NCBI RefSeq assembly: GCF_037975245.1
Contig: NC_092574.1
Span: 10,123,713-10,187,712 of the forward strand
Source: Apostichopus japonicus
Taxonomy: Eukaryota; Echinodermata; Holothuroidea; Aspidochirotida; Stichopodidae
Direction: 5' to 3'
DNA: 64,000 bases
Program-made: the position numbers and the translations under genes
The notes under the pieces: model-generated
The model's database searches: none
Seen by the model: only the letters and a program-made list of their open reading frames with translations
What the model was told of the DNA's origin: nothing
Shown here: in pieces, positions 44,682 to 57,631 of the stretch
Numbering within the stretch: the first letter of the stretch is position 1
How the letters are laid out: every line of letters starts with the position of its first letter

Positions 44682-47211
44682 ATTTGGATGTATGCTTGTG
44701 ACGTCATATAATTTTCTTCTGCAAAGAGTTCGCGTATTATAACACATTTTGTGCCAAAACCACATATTTGATAATAACGCCAACATGATATTCCTTTTTC
44801 TTTTTACAATCTTTCGAGAACCTCAAGTTGCAATAATTTTATCTTGTCCTAGTGATAACTGTATAAAATTACCTTATTTATAGCTTCACTAAAACCCAAT
44901 TGGAATTCAAATATATTCGGTATAAATTATACATCGTGAATGAGTGAAATTCATCCCTTCATAAGAAGAATATGCCTACGATTACGAATTTGTAAAGGAA
45001 AGCTATTCAAAAGGCGTTAAGTGGCAGAAAGTACTTTCTGACGGCTCTCGAACTATACTACGCATAATTAAAGATGCATTTTGCATGAAATTACCACAAT
45101 CCATGTTGTGAGCCCTAATGTACTGTACTGAACATTAAGGTAAGATCAGGTACACCTTGGCAACATTAATCTGTTATGATATTATATATTTATATAACCT
45201 CACCTATAATTGGCAAAGCTTGTTATTGTACTCGTCAGCAATAGCTGAAGCTGTTACAGTTTGAAAGAGGTTTAGTTTAAAATAATGATCGTTGTTGAAA
45301 TGAAAGAAATCAATAGCCTCAAACTACTTCTTTAAATAGTTTTCCGGTGTTCAAGTTGAACTCGAACTACCTTTTTCTTAGTAACTGTTTCAAAGTATCT
45401 GTAGAAAGAAGGTCGTTGACTCTTGATAGAAACCCGACCACAAACGTGTTTGTCCACAGATGTCATTTGGATCACAAATTTAGACAGAATTATTATTTTA
45501 TTAGCCACTATCCGCTTCCGTTTAAAGTATAAAGTTAAGGGAACGAAAAAGAATATTATGGGGGCTTTATTAAACAAACACTTTCAAGCAAGAATAAAAT
45601 TTCACCCTCATTACAAGATTTTTTTCTTACTTCTAATGTTGTCATTCTTGGTATCATGAATTCAAGGCGAAACAACCCCAATCTTCATTATGTCCATAGG
45701 CTATGTGTCATAGAATTAAGTGTCATTAACAACTTCCACAAACACCTAAAACAAATCTTGTTCCTTTTTGTGGAAATGTAATTTTTCCTTCCGAATAAAT
45801 GAATTCAATATAATAGAGTAAAACACAAACATTTCCTAATTGCCATGATGACGTCACATACTCTTCTGTTGACGGATGCATTAACCCCCCCCCCCAACCC
45901 CCTCCCCGATCAAATTGCTAAGAAGGTATGGTTTTTACTTAGAGATGTAGAACATTTCCATCGATTGTGTTAAGGAATTGTGTTAAGGAATTAAGGAATC
46001 TTCCTTACCTTTACCTTAACTCTCTCCACGCCAGTAGCCGCATAAGGAAACTTCAGCCACCTGAACGTCCCTTTAAAGGAGCTTTCTGAGTTGATTTTGA
46101 TTACATGTTTAATCTTATCTTATACTAAACCTCGACAGCAATGTCCGACTTTCAACTTGACTTTAGATTAAGTTTCCTTTAACTTATAAGCAAAGAGTTT
46201 CTCGATTTTCAAAGTTGGTGTTTGACATGTGTTTAATATAAGTATGAAACTGTCTGGGCTATAAAATGTTTGAATGAGCATTAAAAAAAAATTGATTCAT
46301 AGCTCATTAATATTTATTGAGTACTAGACAATACAAGATGGTGTCTTAACTTGAACTGACCATCTTATCGAGTAAAATTCGGATGTAAAATGGCTAACGA
46401 GCCTAAAAAAAAAAAACTAAAAAAAAACTAGTTCGTATATAGTAATGCCGCCGAATATCTTAGAACGTAACATAATGGTTACCCATGGTCAAACTTCGTA
46501 AAAGCTCTTAACTGTCACCATAAAGGTTTCTTCACTAAAATATTTCCGGCGGTTGTTTAATTGAGCACTCCTCCATGTCTCTTAAAATATTGTAGGGTCA
46601 GAACCTTCAAAAAAAGTACTTTATAAACTTATTAGCGATTTTAGCATACTAAAATTTGGGGCCTACTGTGATGACCTTTAATGCAAAATACGCTTAAAAG
46701 CAAACAAAATAATGAAAATATAGAAATGACGAATTCTAATGTTGTTTCGATTTGCATATCATACTTACATCTCTTGACTTTCAAGGGATAATTTTAAATG
46801 GAATTTGTTCATGTTAGCCTTAACTACAAGGTTACTAGGCTATCAAGGTTCATCTCTAGCTGTCTATAGTATTTCCTTCTGTTCAAAATTGGTTGAGATT
46901 GATAATATAGGGATATACAATAAAAAGATGTAAGAGAATGTGTACACAAGATTTAAAATCCTACACATCGACTGGTGGATAAAGGAGGCAATCAGACTGT
47001 GATGACGTCATTTATAATACTAATTTTGTGTTAGTAAATGAACCATGGACACCTGGCTAGGAAATTATTAGGAAACTGGAAATGAGCAGACTATGATAAA
47101 TAGAGTAGAACGAGATTGGAACCAGTGTCATCAGCTTACAAAGGGATGCAGATTACGTTTATCTTTTAGTGTATTAGAAAATACCATTGGAAAACATTGA
47201 TCAAAGTCATA

Positions 47212-47274
<63 letters not shown>

Positions 47275-47275
47275 A

Positions 47276-47370
<95 letters not shown>
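47212..47370. repeat. (TA)n microsatellite
   Basis: About 160 bp of TA repeats with two TATTATA breaks, ending exactly at the palindrome at 47371. Confidence 0.93.
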
Positions 47371-47373
<3 letters not shown>

Positions 47374-47392
47374 AGTTGTTATAACAACTCCC
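47371..47392. repeat. 22-bp perfect palindrome at the edge of a (TA)n array
   Basis: GGGAGTTGTTA is followed directly by its reverse complement TAACAACTCCC. The 16-mer ATAACAACTCCCTAGT that includes the right half (47381-47396) recurs exactly at 62173-62188. This hints at the end of a short repetitive element. Confidence 0.85.
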
Positions 47393-48857
47393 TAGTCAGA
47401 GTACATGTACGGTACCTTTCCGGCAAGGTTATCTTTTGTTTTCGAAAATGACATAACTTTCCTATATAGAAAGTTGCACATACAACAAACTGATGTAGAA
47501 GAGATCAACGATTCTGCTTTGCGACTGTGGCCTCAATTTACTGACGAGGCACTAAAACTACCAACAATATATGCAACATTTGCAAGTCAACCCTTTTGGT
47601 ACCCTATAGAATAATTTATAAACGTTATGTAATCATTGGATCGTGTCGTTCATTATTTCGTGTTATGATCGTTTACCCGGTCACCCAATGTTACCAATAC
47701 TACCGAATATAGCTGATAACAATATTTTTTTAACTGTGGCGAAGTGGAAGGGTGAAATTTGCCCAATTAGTCTGTTAAATGAATCAACATTTCTCCGTTT
47801 AGTCAATTTTTCGAATCACGATATAGTTCAATTACGGCATATTTAAAATATAAGTAAAAATTACCAAGCAGATTTTTTTAATCGTTTTTTAGGGGTGAAT
47901 TTTACCATAGTTCAGCTACATAATGAACTGCATGTGGTTCCCGTATATGATATAATTATTAAATATGATAGAAAACTTATACAGAAATCAAACACAGGAT
48001 ATCATTTTAAATTTGAACATTTTATTGAAGGTATTTGATATTAATTTGAACACCCACATTTAGTGAGATAAAAGTTGTGGAAACATTTTGAGCTTTGTTT
48101 TAAATTGCGCATTAATGAAATTAGAACTGCTATAAAAAGTGTCTGCGTCCGCCAAAACTTGAGAATGGAGTCACATGTAATAATTACTCGCGACTCATTA
48201 CCCTTCATCTCCCTCCCCCCCCCGCAAACAAAATCATTAAGAAAGAATATAGGAACAGGGGGGCGGAGATCTGACACAGGTCGCGCGAAAAATGTTACAG
48301 AGGTCTTTCTTCGGGACATTTTGAGATGATTATTTTTTCATTTTGTTTTGTTGAAAGAAACTGTGTCAGCGTGGTTATTTTTGATTGATACTTGGTATAT
48401 GTCGTAAATTAGAGATCAAATACGAACGAGGTGCATGCTCTTGTGCAATATATAACACCAAGTTTACGAGCTATTATATGTATCGTGTCCTGGGGTTTTA
48501 CTGTTTTCTTGATACTGAGAAATGAAAGCCCGTTCAAATGTTTGTGCCAGAAACTATACTCGATGACATAAAAATAATATCTTAAACCATCCAGGAAATC
48601 GAAGGGACCCATCAAACGCAGTAAGTGCTCGAATAATAAATGAATTCTATCCTTTTTTATGTCACCATTTAAATTTTGTGGAATGCAGTTTGGCTTCTAT
48701 AGGTCAAAGTCCGACTTGACATCTGCAATAATTGAAGAAAAAAGAAGAGGTAATAAACCAATGGGGTCAGTGATGGTCACGAGGTAGTGGGAAATTGTTC
48801 AGTTGTATTTTTCCGGTCTTTTGACTGTATGGGCACATTTTTTTCAATCAAATGTCC

Positions 48858-48859
<2 letters not shown>

Positions 48860-48897
<38 letters not shown>

Positions 48898-48975
48898 CAT
48901 ATGTATTATATATATTATATTATATATATATATATATGTATATTATATCTTGATGGATGGATGGATGGATGGATA
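48860..48975. repeat. TA array followed by GATG tandem repeat
   Basis: TA repeats with ATTATA breaks to about 48948, then five GATG units and GATA units. Confidence 0.85.
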
Positions 48976-50491
48976 GATAGATATATATTTGTGTGTATGG
49001 TTATTTGATCTGACTGACAGTTTAATGTTAATTCTGTATCACAACAAAACAAAATAGTATTGACAGTGATCACAGTTTGAAAATTTTGCATCCAAAAGTT
49101 GGCATCACAATAATTGTATGCATCACTATATGACTGACTAACATTCATTTACACAGTGTACACATAACAACCAGTCAACACTTTGCAGAATACAAGCAAA
49201 ACATATAAACGATGCAATTCAATACAAAAGGTGTGAACAATAAAAAAAGAAAACTGAATCATTGTATGTCCATTTGTATTCCATGATATCACACATGTGT
49301 CATTTTTTGTTTGCTTTTGGTACAAAATGTGACTACTTTAACTGGGCTATATCAATCACACGACAATCATATAGAAACTGAGGGCAAATTTCACCACAAT
49401 GGTTTTAACATTTATAGGTCAAAGATGAATTTTACTTTCATCTATATTCTTTCCAAATTTGAATTCCTAGATGAACTCGGAAAAGATCAGTCACCGAGAG
49501 TGACCGCAGGAAAGTATAAAAGTATTGTTAAAGTATATATAGTAGGGTGAATAAAGGCTGTGGCATTCGAAACAGGGAACCGAAGCATCTGGCAGGGCGA
49601 AGGTTCGAGGCCTGTTCGGGGAATGTATGGTTGTTTATTTTGATCCAGGTGAAATTGGGTTTTTTTCCATCTGAACTGTGCATCCAATTTGTGAAAGGAA
49701 AAGCAAAAGAGATATATATACATATACATTTGTCGCTCCGTTGAATTGGTATAATGACTCTTTCACAAGTCTGAATAAAATCATATATAAATAGAGTAAT
49801 GAAAACATTATTTTATTTATTTTTGTGAAGTGAGATTGTAAGTTTTGATTTGTTTTTGTTTTATATTTCTATAAACTTCGCACGTGCGAAATAGATTAAC
49901 GTGTATCTTGCATGTGGCTAAGAGATTATCAGAAGAAGATAAATGTATGGTGCTGAAAAAAAACTTCCGATCATTCAAGCTGTTTAGGAAACTATCAAAA
50001 ACGGGATATTGGGTGCTTGGGCGATGAAGATAACTTTGTGTCTCTTTATCCGCACCGTATGAAACCGTGACGATTGTGGGTCGATGGCAACATTTAACCC
50101 TTTTTGCAGATCTGACCAGAATGTCATTTTCTTTTCGTTCAGTTTAGACAATTCGGAAGTTACTATACTGTAACGCTTTATTTACTTTTTTGTTTGTTAT
50201 TGATTTTCCTTCTCTATTTGTAGTGAAAAAGAGCGAAGAATGAAATTCATGAAGTTTGTATTCTTAATTTGTAGTTTAAAGATTTTTTTTCTAAGCATTA
50301 GTAAAATAAAAAGTCTTGCAAAGTTTTCTATGGGCCGAATTGGGGGTGGGGTTCAACGGATTTCTTTTTACAGTTTCAATTATCATCGCTCGAGAGAGAT
50401 CCGAGGGTGGGGGGGGGGCAGTTTTGTAACTATATAGAAACAAAAGTGTCGTAGGCTATATATGTGGTTGGAAAACGATTATTGACGGGAC

Positions 50492-50493
<2 letters not shown>

Positions 50494-50567
<74 letters not shown>
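50494..50567. repeat. (TA)n microsatellite
   Basis: About 74 bp of pure TA repeats. Confidence 0.93.
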
Positions 50568-50568
<1 letters not shown>

Positions 50569-50959
50569 CAATAAAGAACACATCACTCCATACCCTTAAA
50601 ACTTGCATCTGAGATTTAACCCCTTGAAATATTCATTGGCCTCTGTTTAAACCGATTCTCTTTGCGACTCCGTTAGCATTTATAGGTTTTAGAACATGTA
50701 GATTATACATAATTGTGTCCGATTGCGCTTGGCACCTATATATTAATTCCACGTTCTGAGTTTAAATAAAGTAGTTGCTCACCCTTGGAGGAGAGTAGAA
50801 TTTTTGTAGAATTCAGGAGAGCAATGTGTTCAAGAATAGTTAAAGATAAGCAGGCCAAGGACTTGTATCTTTATACGTTGCGCTCATGTGCAAGACATTT
50901 TAACCCCAATCGCCTCTTTTGATCCTGCAGTGTAAATTGGGACCTGTGAGATTACTTGC

Positions 50960-51024
<65 letters not shown>
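50960..51024. repeat. (TA)n microsatellite
   Basis: About 64 bp of TA repeats with one TTTA break; a run of about 10 G follows near 51048. Confidence 0.92.
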
Positions 51025-51027
<3 letters not shown>

Positions 51028-51149
51028 GATCGTGTACCCCCTCCTCGGGGGGGGGGGGTTAGAGGGGTGTTGATGAGGCACGCTGCTTGAATTAAGCATA
51101 CCAGAGTGTGACAAGTTATCACTAGGCTAGGGATACTGTTGTAAACTCA

Positions 51150-51310
51150 AGTAACTCTAATAATAACAATAATACAAGTACTACTAATAGTACGAATCCT
51201 ACTACTAATTCTATCACTAATACTGATGATAATGCCATTGCTAATGCTACTGCTACTGCTAGTGCTAATGCTAATGCTATAATGCTAATGCCAATGCGAA
51301 TACAGTAATA
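51150..51310. repeat. Imprecise trinucleotide/hexanucleotide repeat (TAA, GCTAAT, GCTACT)
   Basis: Starts with AAT/ACT triplets and passes into GCTAATGCTACTGCTACTG-like words. Low-complexity; the long open frame on the minus strand here is a by-product. Confidence 0.75.
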
Positions 51311-52257
51311 ACAGTACACAATGCAAAATATAGTTGGAATCATGAATAAAATCTGTCTGTAACCAAACAATTTGGAATTCTCTATCTACATCCTCCTTCC
51401 CTGCCTCTTCTCTCAAGCAGAGATGGAGGACTCACACCTCACCTTGCCTGGGTATTTGCTTTTAAGGATAAAGGGAAAGAATACGAAGAATTTTCATGAA
51501 TAGGCCTATTCCAGTTAATTCCAAAATGAAACGACGATTTGAAGCTTTCATGAAAAAAAATCTTTTTAACAAGCATTTCTCCTTTCAATGTTTGTTTTTA
51601 CTGATATGACACTTTCCTTATCTCATATTAACAAATGAAGAATTCTTTATGATTACGGTTTTATTCGTAAATCTTCCTCAAAGTAATGGTTTGGATAGAT
51701 AGTTCGATTTACCTTTAACAAACTGTTGACTCATTAGGTTTAAAATACCTTTTAGCACATATTGAAACTAAACATGATAACAACTATACTTAGATTATTG
51801 TACTTTTGAAGTAATTCAGTCGCATATAAAACTTTATGAGTCTGAAATTGTTAGAGGTTGAAGTTCTGAGGTCTTGAGTTACATCAAGCGACAATTTCGA
51901 ATAGACTATATACCGGCAATACCGGTAATGATTCATTTCACCCATAATATCTTTGTACTTATTTCTGTTAAACGGGTTCATTTGACACACCTGCATACAA
52001 AACAAAATTGACACAACAAACGATTTTAGCCGGAAGTCTGTTGAGGGAGCGGAGGGGTTGATAGGTGAGGATTGTAATTAAATAAGGATGGTTGTACCAA
52101 ATGGAAAGCCCGGGCATCGGCCATATGCAAGAATCGACGACTAAAAATAAAGGTTTGAAAGCACATACGGCTAATGTGACAGCAATGTGATTTTTAAATA
52201 TATATACAACGTACAGTTTTGGTTTAGTGAAAAAGAACACTATGGAGTCACTCTTAC

Positions 52258-52411
52258 CGTACTTGCAAATTTGTGAGGGGAACCGGGCATTGCAAAAGTC
52301 GGCAATGATTATAACACCGATCGCAAAGTCGGTAAAATTACTACTATAGTTAGATTCGTCCAACACGGCTTCATACAGAAACGTTGTACTCAAAGCCGAA
52401 GCCAAAGTAAA
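52258..52411 (-). CDS. Candidate internal exon, unknown protein
   Basis: On the minus strand a pyrimidine-containing acceptor (TGTCCCCTTGATTAG) precedes 51 open codons that end at a strong donor (AAGTACG|GTAAGAG). The peptide reads FTLASALSTTFLYEAVLDES, then NYSSNFTDFAIGVIIIADF and ends FPSQICKY, with two sequons (NYS, NFT) and three cysteines in total over the segment's second half or nearby. I do not recognise the family, see no partner exons, and a chance coincidence is quite possible. Confidence 0.22.
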
Positions 52412-55400
52412 CTAATCAAGGGGACACATCAGGAATCTATGCATGCTAATTTCTTTAATACCGCCCTCATTTGCCTTTCGGGAAACATTTCATACTATCG
52501 TTTTGATTACATCATGAATATGGAGGAGGGGAGGGGGAAGGGGGGGTACTTTGAGCCAGTTTGAGCACTGTCCAAGGAGAAATGACAAAATGAAGTGGAA
52601 AGAAACTGTGTGTGTGGAGGGGGTGAAAGGGGGGGGCGGGCGGCTATATATAACCAACAATTATTGGCGAGCAGATTTGCTCCAATGCTTTGCTGTTCGT
52701 TGCTTTCGACACTCACCACTCTTATTTTTGATAGGGGATGAAGTGCGAGGGGGGGGGGGGGTGGAGGGGGGTGCTATCTATTCCTTAAAGGCTACTTCTT
52801 GAATTCTTTAAATTTACATATTTTATTTACTGGATTTAAACCTACTTACTATAGTGTATTTATTTACCTTGCTTTTTTTTATCGATTCATCTTCAACCAC
52901 TTTAGTTTAAGTTTTAGTAAAATAATATAAAGATATTAAACTGCAAGATATTAATATTTACAATAATAGAGCCTTTGATGCATCGTGGCATAAGTAGACG
53001 CCTACGTATAAAATAAATTTGAAAGATTTTCTTAACTAAAATAGCCCGTTTCTTCATATTTACTGTTTGAAATAGTAAAAAAAAAACAGGTGAACATTTA
53101 AAATGAATTGTCTCTTTATACATTCAACTGATAAGGTAATCTGGGGAGAAAATACCATAGCAAGGAATATTGGTCAGAAGTCTTCGCTAGTCTTGAAGAC
53201 TTGATTACAACAAAATGCCACGAAAAACTGCATGGACAACTCGAAATCCAAACATTTAAATAAAAGAATATCGCGCAATTTTGACACATCTGTAAAATGT
53301 CTGCTTTGATCATACTTTATACCGTATGATCAAAACTAAGGAAATAATTGAAATTCTATCTCAATAAGTCCGTGCATATACTCCCACTTAGCTGTAAGGA
53401 AAATTAAAACTATTTCATTTAAATGACAGACAAGGATTTTGAATGTGCAGCTCTTTTGTTCGTGGTAACAGTTATACTGTCGTCTTCGTTTCCATATTCC
53501 CGCACAGGGGATTCGGCGAAACCGGTTTGAGATTGTTAAGTGGGGAAGGGGATGGGGGGGGGTAAGGGTCAGCAGGAATCATATATATTTAGTGGTGAAT
53601 TCATTATCGGAGAACTATTATAATAGAAGCCACAAACTATATAGCCGCGCATTTCCCATTCGTAAACTTACAGGGTATGCACTTCAACAATTTAACTGCA
53701 TTTTCAAGTTATTTATAGACTGCTTGAAAGCTGAAACACTGATGGCAATGTCTTCACCGTTTCTTACCCTTACATAATGTTCAAGGGGGGGGGGGGGGGG
53801 GAACCATAACCTTAAGTAAATATGATAGAGATAGTTCTCCCAAACAGATGATGAAAAATGTTGTTCCATTCGGGAGATATCTTAGTATATACGTCGTGGT
53901 TCCGAAATGTAAGTTTGTAAATTTGTGATGTCATGGTTTCCTCTCTGTCATTGGTCTCTGTTTCATTTTTACATTCCTATGTTGACAGTGTTGACAATAA
54001 AAAGCTATGTCATCATTAGATCATGGTAAGAGGTTTAATTAATTAAATCCAGTATTTGCCAAAACCCATCTCAGAGTTAGTTACAGAAAATAAACATTGG
54101 AATAATAAACAAGAGAACATTAAACGGTTGAAGGACACGTGACTCGGTGATATCATTTTTAGACTTGAGCAAGTCTTCGGCCTTGTGGGATAGCAAACAT
54201 TTAATCTGTGATATCTCTCACAGTTGAATAATGTTTTTTTTAGCTGTTTGGTGAAGCTAATTTTATCACATGGACAAACAATGCTGGTTCGGAGTGAGTC
54301 TTATTGAATTGCACTTTCTATTCATCAAATACAGCCATAGATTCTAAAATCTCTCTTCCGAATTCCCAGGCTCAATATGTTCTTTTGAATACGATTGTTG
54401 AAGGATTTTAATCCCACCGAGCAGAAACGGAGTGTATCGTTTAGTATATATAGGCAATATTTCCCCAGATGTGTATCATAGTAACAGCTTGTAGGCGTAT
54501 GTTTGGGCAAAACAGTAGAAGCGATGATAACGTTGTTTAGTAAGAAGGTGTGTTTAATAGTTCCCTTGGCTCAAGCTGTACTATGAGTTCAATGGGGCGA
54601 TACCGAGTAGAAAGTTGAAGCCAATAAATCTCAAAAGAAGTATACAAAAACATAAAAGAGAGTAATATTTACCATTCTGAACGATCAGACATAACCCACC
54701 ATGTGTGCAAAGAGTTAACCTTAGGCGTGACATGTACGGTTATGCTGTATGCAGTCAATGAAACCATTTGAATTATTTACAATCGTTGGCACCACCAGAT
54801 CATCAGACGGATTGTAAAAGCACAGCTTTATTAGTTAAAGCCTCTCCCCTTCCCTTCCCCCTTCCCCCTTCCCCTCCCCCTTTCCCCTTTCCCCTTCCCC
54901 TTCCAGTCCACTCCACATGGTTTAGACGTATATGTAACGGACCAACGGTCACCAGAAACTTTGCCTTATGCATACAAATTTCATTTCATTTGATTTATGT
55001 TTTTTTGTTTTATGACTACGTACATGGAACAAAGTATATATTAATTAATATGTGATGACGTACATTACTAAAGGTAGTGACCTAATAAACCTTTGTAGAC
55101 CTATCCGATAGGTCACACCCTATATAACACAGTTAAACTAATACATATGGACAAAAAAATACAACATTGAGATTTGAATGTTGCATAATCTGCTTCAACT
55201 ATAGAGTGATACCCAAACTGACAAAAGAAAACGCTCTTTGCCCTCAAAAAGTGAACAAGTAACTAATTGCTACCTGGCGCGCATCTGTGGAAGCATAGAA
55301 ACATGATATTGACGACTTATGTGTTAAAATAATCGTCACATATGCGTGGTACTATTTCTATTTTAACTGTCAACAAAAACAAGAACATTACAATATTACT

Positions 55401-56690
55401 CATTTGTACAATTGGTAGTATCTTGACTAAGCAACTCAAATGCAGATGTTCGTAATTTTAACCATTATATCTCGGGAAAACGATACTGTTTTAACTGCTA
55501 TTTTTATATGCTTGCATGCATGCATGCATGGATTATATTACTTCACCTTTCCGTATAGGTCGCTATATGGAAAAAGTTCATGCTACCGACTGTTACGTGC
55601 ATAATATATTTTTTTCGACAAGCGAAAATCGCGAGGCCTTTTTTTTTTTTTACATTTAAAACAATTTTCATAACATTTTAGTCATTAACCACGCAAGTAT
55701 GAACAAGATACATTTGTCATTAGAGCACTTCTTGTAGAACATGTAGAGAGAAACGGCGTCAAAATAAAGAAATATTTATTTGAAAGAGTAGACAGTTTTG
55801 ACAGGTTGAATTTCAATCAAAGAGGACGTGACTGTATACCAATTTATAGAAATAACCTTAAACATGGAAATAAACTTTCAAGCCTGGGGGTGGAAATAGC
55901 TGTCAGAATTCCAATTAAGCTGCCATAAAGATGAGGGGAATTGGAAAGGACAGCAAACAATATAAAAAATATATAATAAAAATCAAGAAATATATGGCGT
56001 AAATTGATATTCCATGGGATGGTCTTCTCAATTGAATGGTTACAGTATAGATGGAGAATAAATGAAATAATTTGTGCACGTACCTGAAGTGCGAGAAAAA
56101 CAAGCCATTCCCTCCTTAGTTAGCCTATAGGGTAGTTTTGGAGTTTAGCTGGTATGGTTTTGAAAAAAAATATATAGAATTGTGTACTAATACCTACTTT
56201 GGACCCCTGTATCCGTGCCCCGTAACTTATTGTGCTCGGAATTGAAGTGTAGCTAACTCCCCGACTGAATCCCCGATTGACTGTGGAGCATCAACCCCCC
56301 CCCCCCCACCCCAACAATCACGGGTTTTAAAGTGTCGTTTCAATACATAGGTAGGCCTATTTGCTCTGTTCTTACAAATTTCAATTTCATTTAGGCTGAC
56401 AGAAATACAACTCTATGATTCAGAAATGATTTCAACTACCACGACACTTCATACAAAACCATCTTTTATATATATTCACCAGTTCCTACGCATAGAATAC
56501 TGTTAGTAGTATGGGGACTATTGCATGCACTGTTGACAACAGACCCCCCCCCCACCCACACACACACAGACACACATTTAGCGCAATAATGACGTCATTA
56601 TAGAATAATCATTGTGTGGGATGGAATGTAATTCGATGGAATCCACTTTAGCGTATCAAACCTAATCCCCTCTCTTCTTTATTTTCTTAG
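52412..56690. other. Intergenic DNA without recognised genes
   Basis: G-rich patches at about 52525-52645 and 52750-52773, G runs near 53558 and at 53785-53801 (17 G), a pyrimidine tract at 54841-54905, a TGCA run near 55513-55530, and C runs near 56295 and 56544 followed by CA repeats. No exon supported before 56691. Confidence 0.5.
54841..54905. repeat. Homopyrimidine tract of CCCTT/CCCCTTT repeats
   Basis: About 60 bp of pure pyrimidine made of CCCCTT-like units; able to form triplex or, on the minus strand, G-quadruplex structures. Confidence 0.85.
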
Positions 56691-56973
56691 CTTTCAAATG
56701 AAACGTACTTGTCTAGCGTCCACGCAGCTCGGTATATCAAATTACAAGCCTGCTGAAAATGTACGTGAAATGAATGGACATTTCACGAAGTATGTACGCT
56801 TTTTTGTGATTGGAATTTTGAATATTGTTTTCTTGTGTTTCTCAGTTATTGACAACTTTCAATGTAGATACAGATGCCCTAAAGGTAATCTGTATTCATC
56901 CAAACGACCGCTAGAAAAAACAACAATCGTCACTGATTATCGAACTTCAGGACTTCCGATACCGGGGTTACGG
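56691..56973 (+). CDS. Candidate first coding exon, type II membrane protein
   Basis: The acceptor (CTTCTTTATTTTCTTAG, ending 56690) is followed seven bases later by ATG at 56698, then 92 open codons ending at TTACGG|GTAAGC in phase 0. The peptide has a hydrophilic N-terminal part, basic residues (KYVR), one hydrophobic span FFVIGILNIVFLCFSVI (about residues 35-51) and then a cysteine- and lysine-containing stretch ending GLPIPGLR. This layout is typical of type II membrane proteins such as Golgi glycosyl- or sulfotransferases, but no family motif is visible, so function is unassigned. An upstream non-coding exon is implied by the acceptor. Following exons were not identified; they may lie to the right of the window. 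Confidence 0.5.
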
Positions 56974-57359
56974 GTAAGCTTTTATTGAGAGCAATCAAGT
57001 TTAGAACAAAACCTTTGTAATAAACGCAACAATCGGCACTTTCATAACTTACGACTCACCATTGGTCTTACTTCACCCGCCCAAATTTCCATCTCTCTCC
57101 CCCAACCCTTTCTCCATTTGAAACCAGAATATTTACCCAATTGAACTATCGAATCACCATTGACCCGTCCTCAATATCTCGGAACGAATATAATCAGATA
57201 ATGGTGTGTCTTATGGCACCGTAGTAAGGTATACGTTTAGAAACATTTAGCAATTTTATTCATAATAAAATGGTTACTATGCAGATAATCTTCTAAGATT
57301 AACACTAATACGAGTGAACGCTTTCTACATATGTTTCTTAAATATTACGTGATATGCAG

Positions 57360-57537
57360 TTATGTTAGAGGCAGAGGTAGGCAGAGTATGAAATGGATGG
57401 ATGACATGAGAGAATATGGTGGGGTCACATGGAAGAGAACAGCTCAGGACAGAGTTAATTGGAAAATAGGTGAAAAGGCCTTCCTTCTGCAGTGGAGCGA
57501 AATAGGCTACATAAGATAAATATAAATAAATAAATAA

Positions 57538-57541
<4 letters not shown>
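57360..57541 (+). mobile_element. LINE 3' end with TAAA-repeat tail
   Basis: The frame reads RGRGRQSMKWMDDMREYGGV, then TWKRTAQDRVNWK and a stop at 57517-57519. The GRGR...W.DD.....G..W....QDR..W pattern is a common C-terminal end of non-LTR retrotransposon proteins. A tail of AAATAAATAAAT units follows and runs into a TA array. All upstream parts are missing. It is a third LINE family in the window. Confidence 0.75.

Positions 57542-57629
<88 letters not shown>
57542..57629. repeat. (TA)n microsatellite
   Basis: About 88 bp of pure TA repeats grown from the tail of the LINE fragment. Confidence 0.93.

Positions 57630-57631
<2 letters not shown>

Larger units (their letters stand above)
40709..47211. 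other. Intergenic DNA without recognised genes
   Basis: Contents: a pyrimidine-rich stretch (43146-43252), a run of 17 G (43909-43925), a hairpin (44375-44402), a TA array (44637-44679), a C-run near 45886 and clustered TTAAGGAA words near 45965-45990. A 153-codon minus-strand open stretch at 41152-41613 has no recognisable content. Confidence 0.5.
47393..52257. other. Intergenic DNA without recognised genes
   Basis: TA arrays at 48860-48948, 50494-50567 and 50960-51024, a GATG run at 48950-48975, a GCTAAT-rich stretch at about 51235-51295, and G-runs near 50410 and 51050. A possible old tRNA-like repeat with GGTTCGAGGCC lies near 49603. No coding exon supported. Confidence 0.5.

Noticed and set aside
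49547-49630. Second tRNA-derived SINE family near GGTTCGAGGCC
   Set aside because: Only a B-box-like word is visible; no clear A box, body repeat or tail.
51122-51370. Hydrophobic open frame on the minus strand rich in LALAVAVAL
   Set aside because: It is a translation of the GCTAAT/GCTACT low-complexity repeat.
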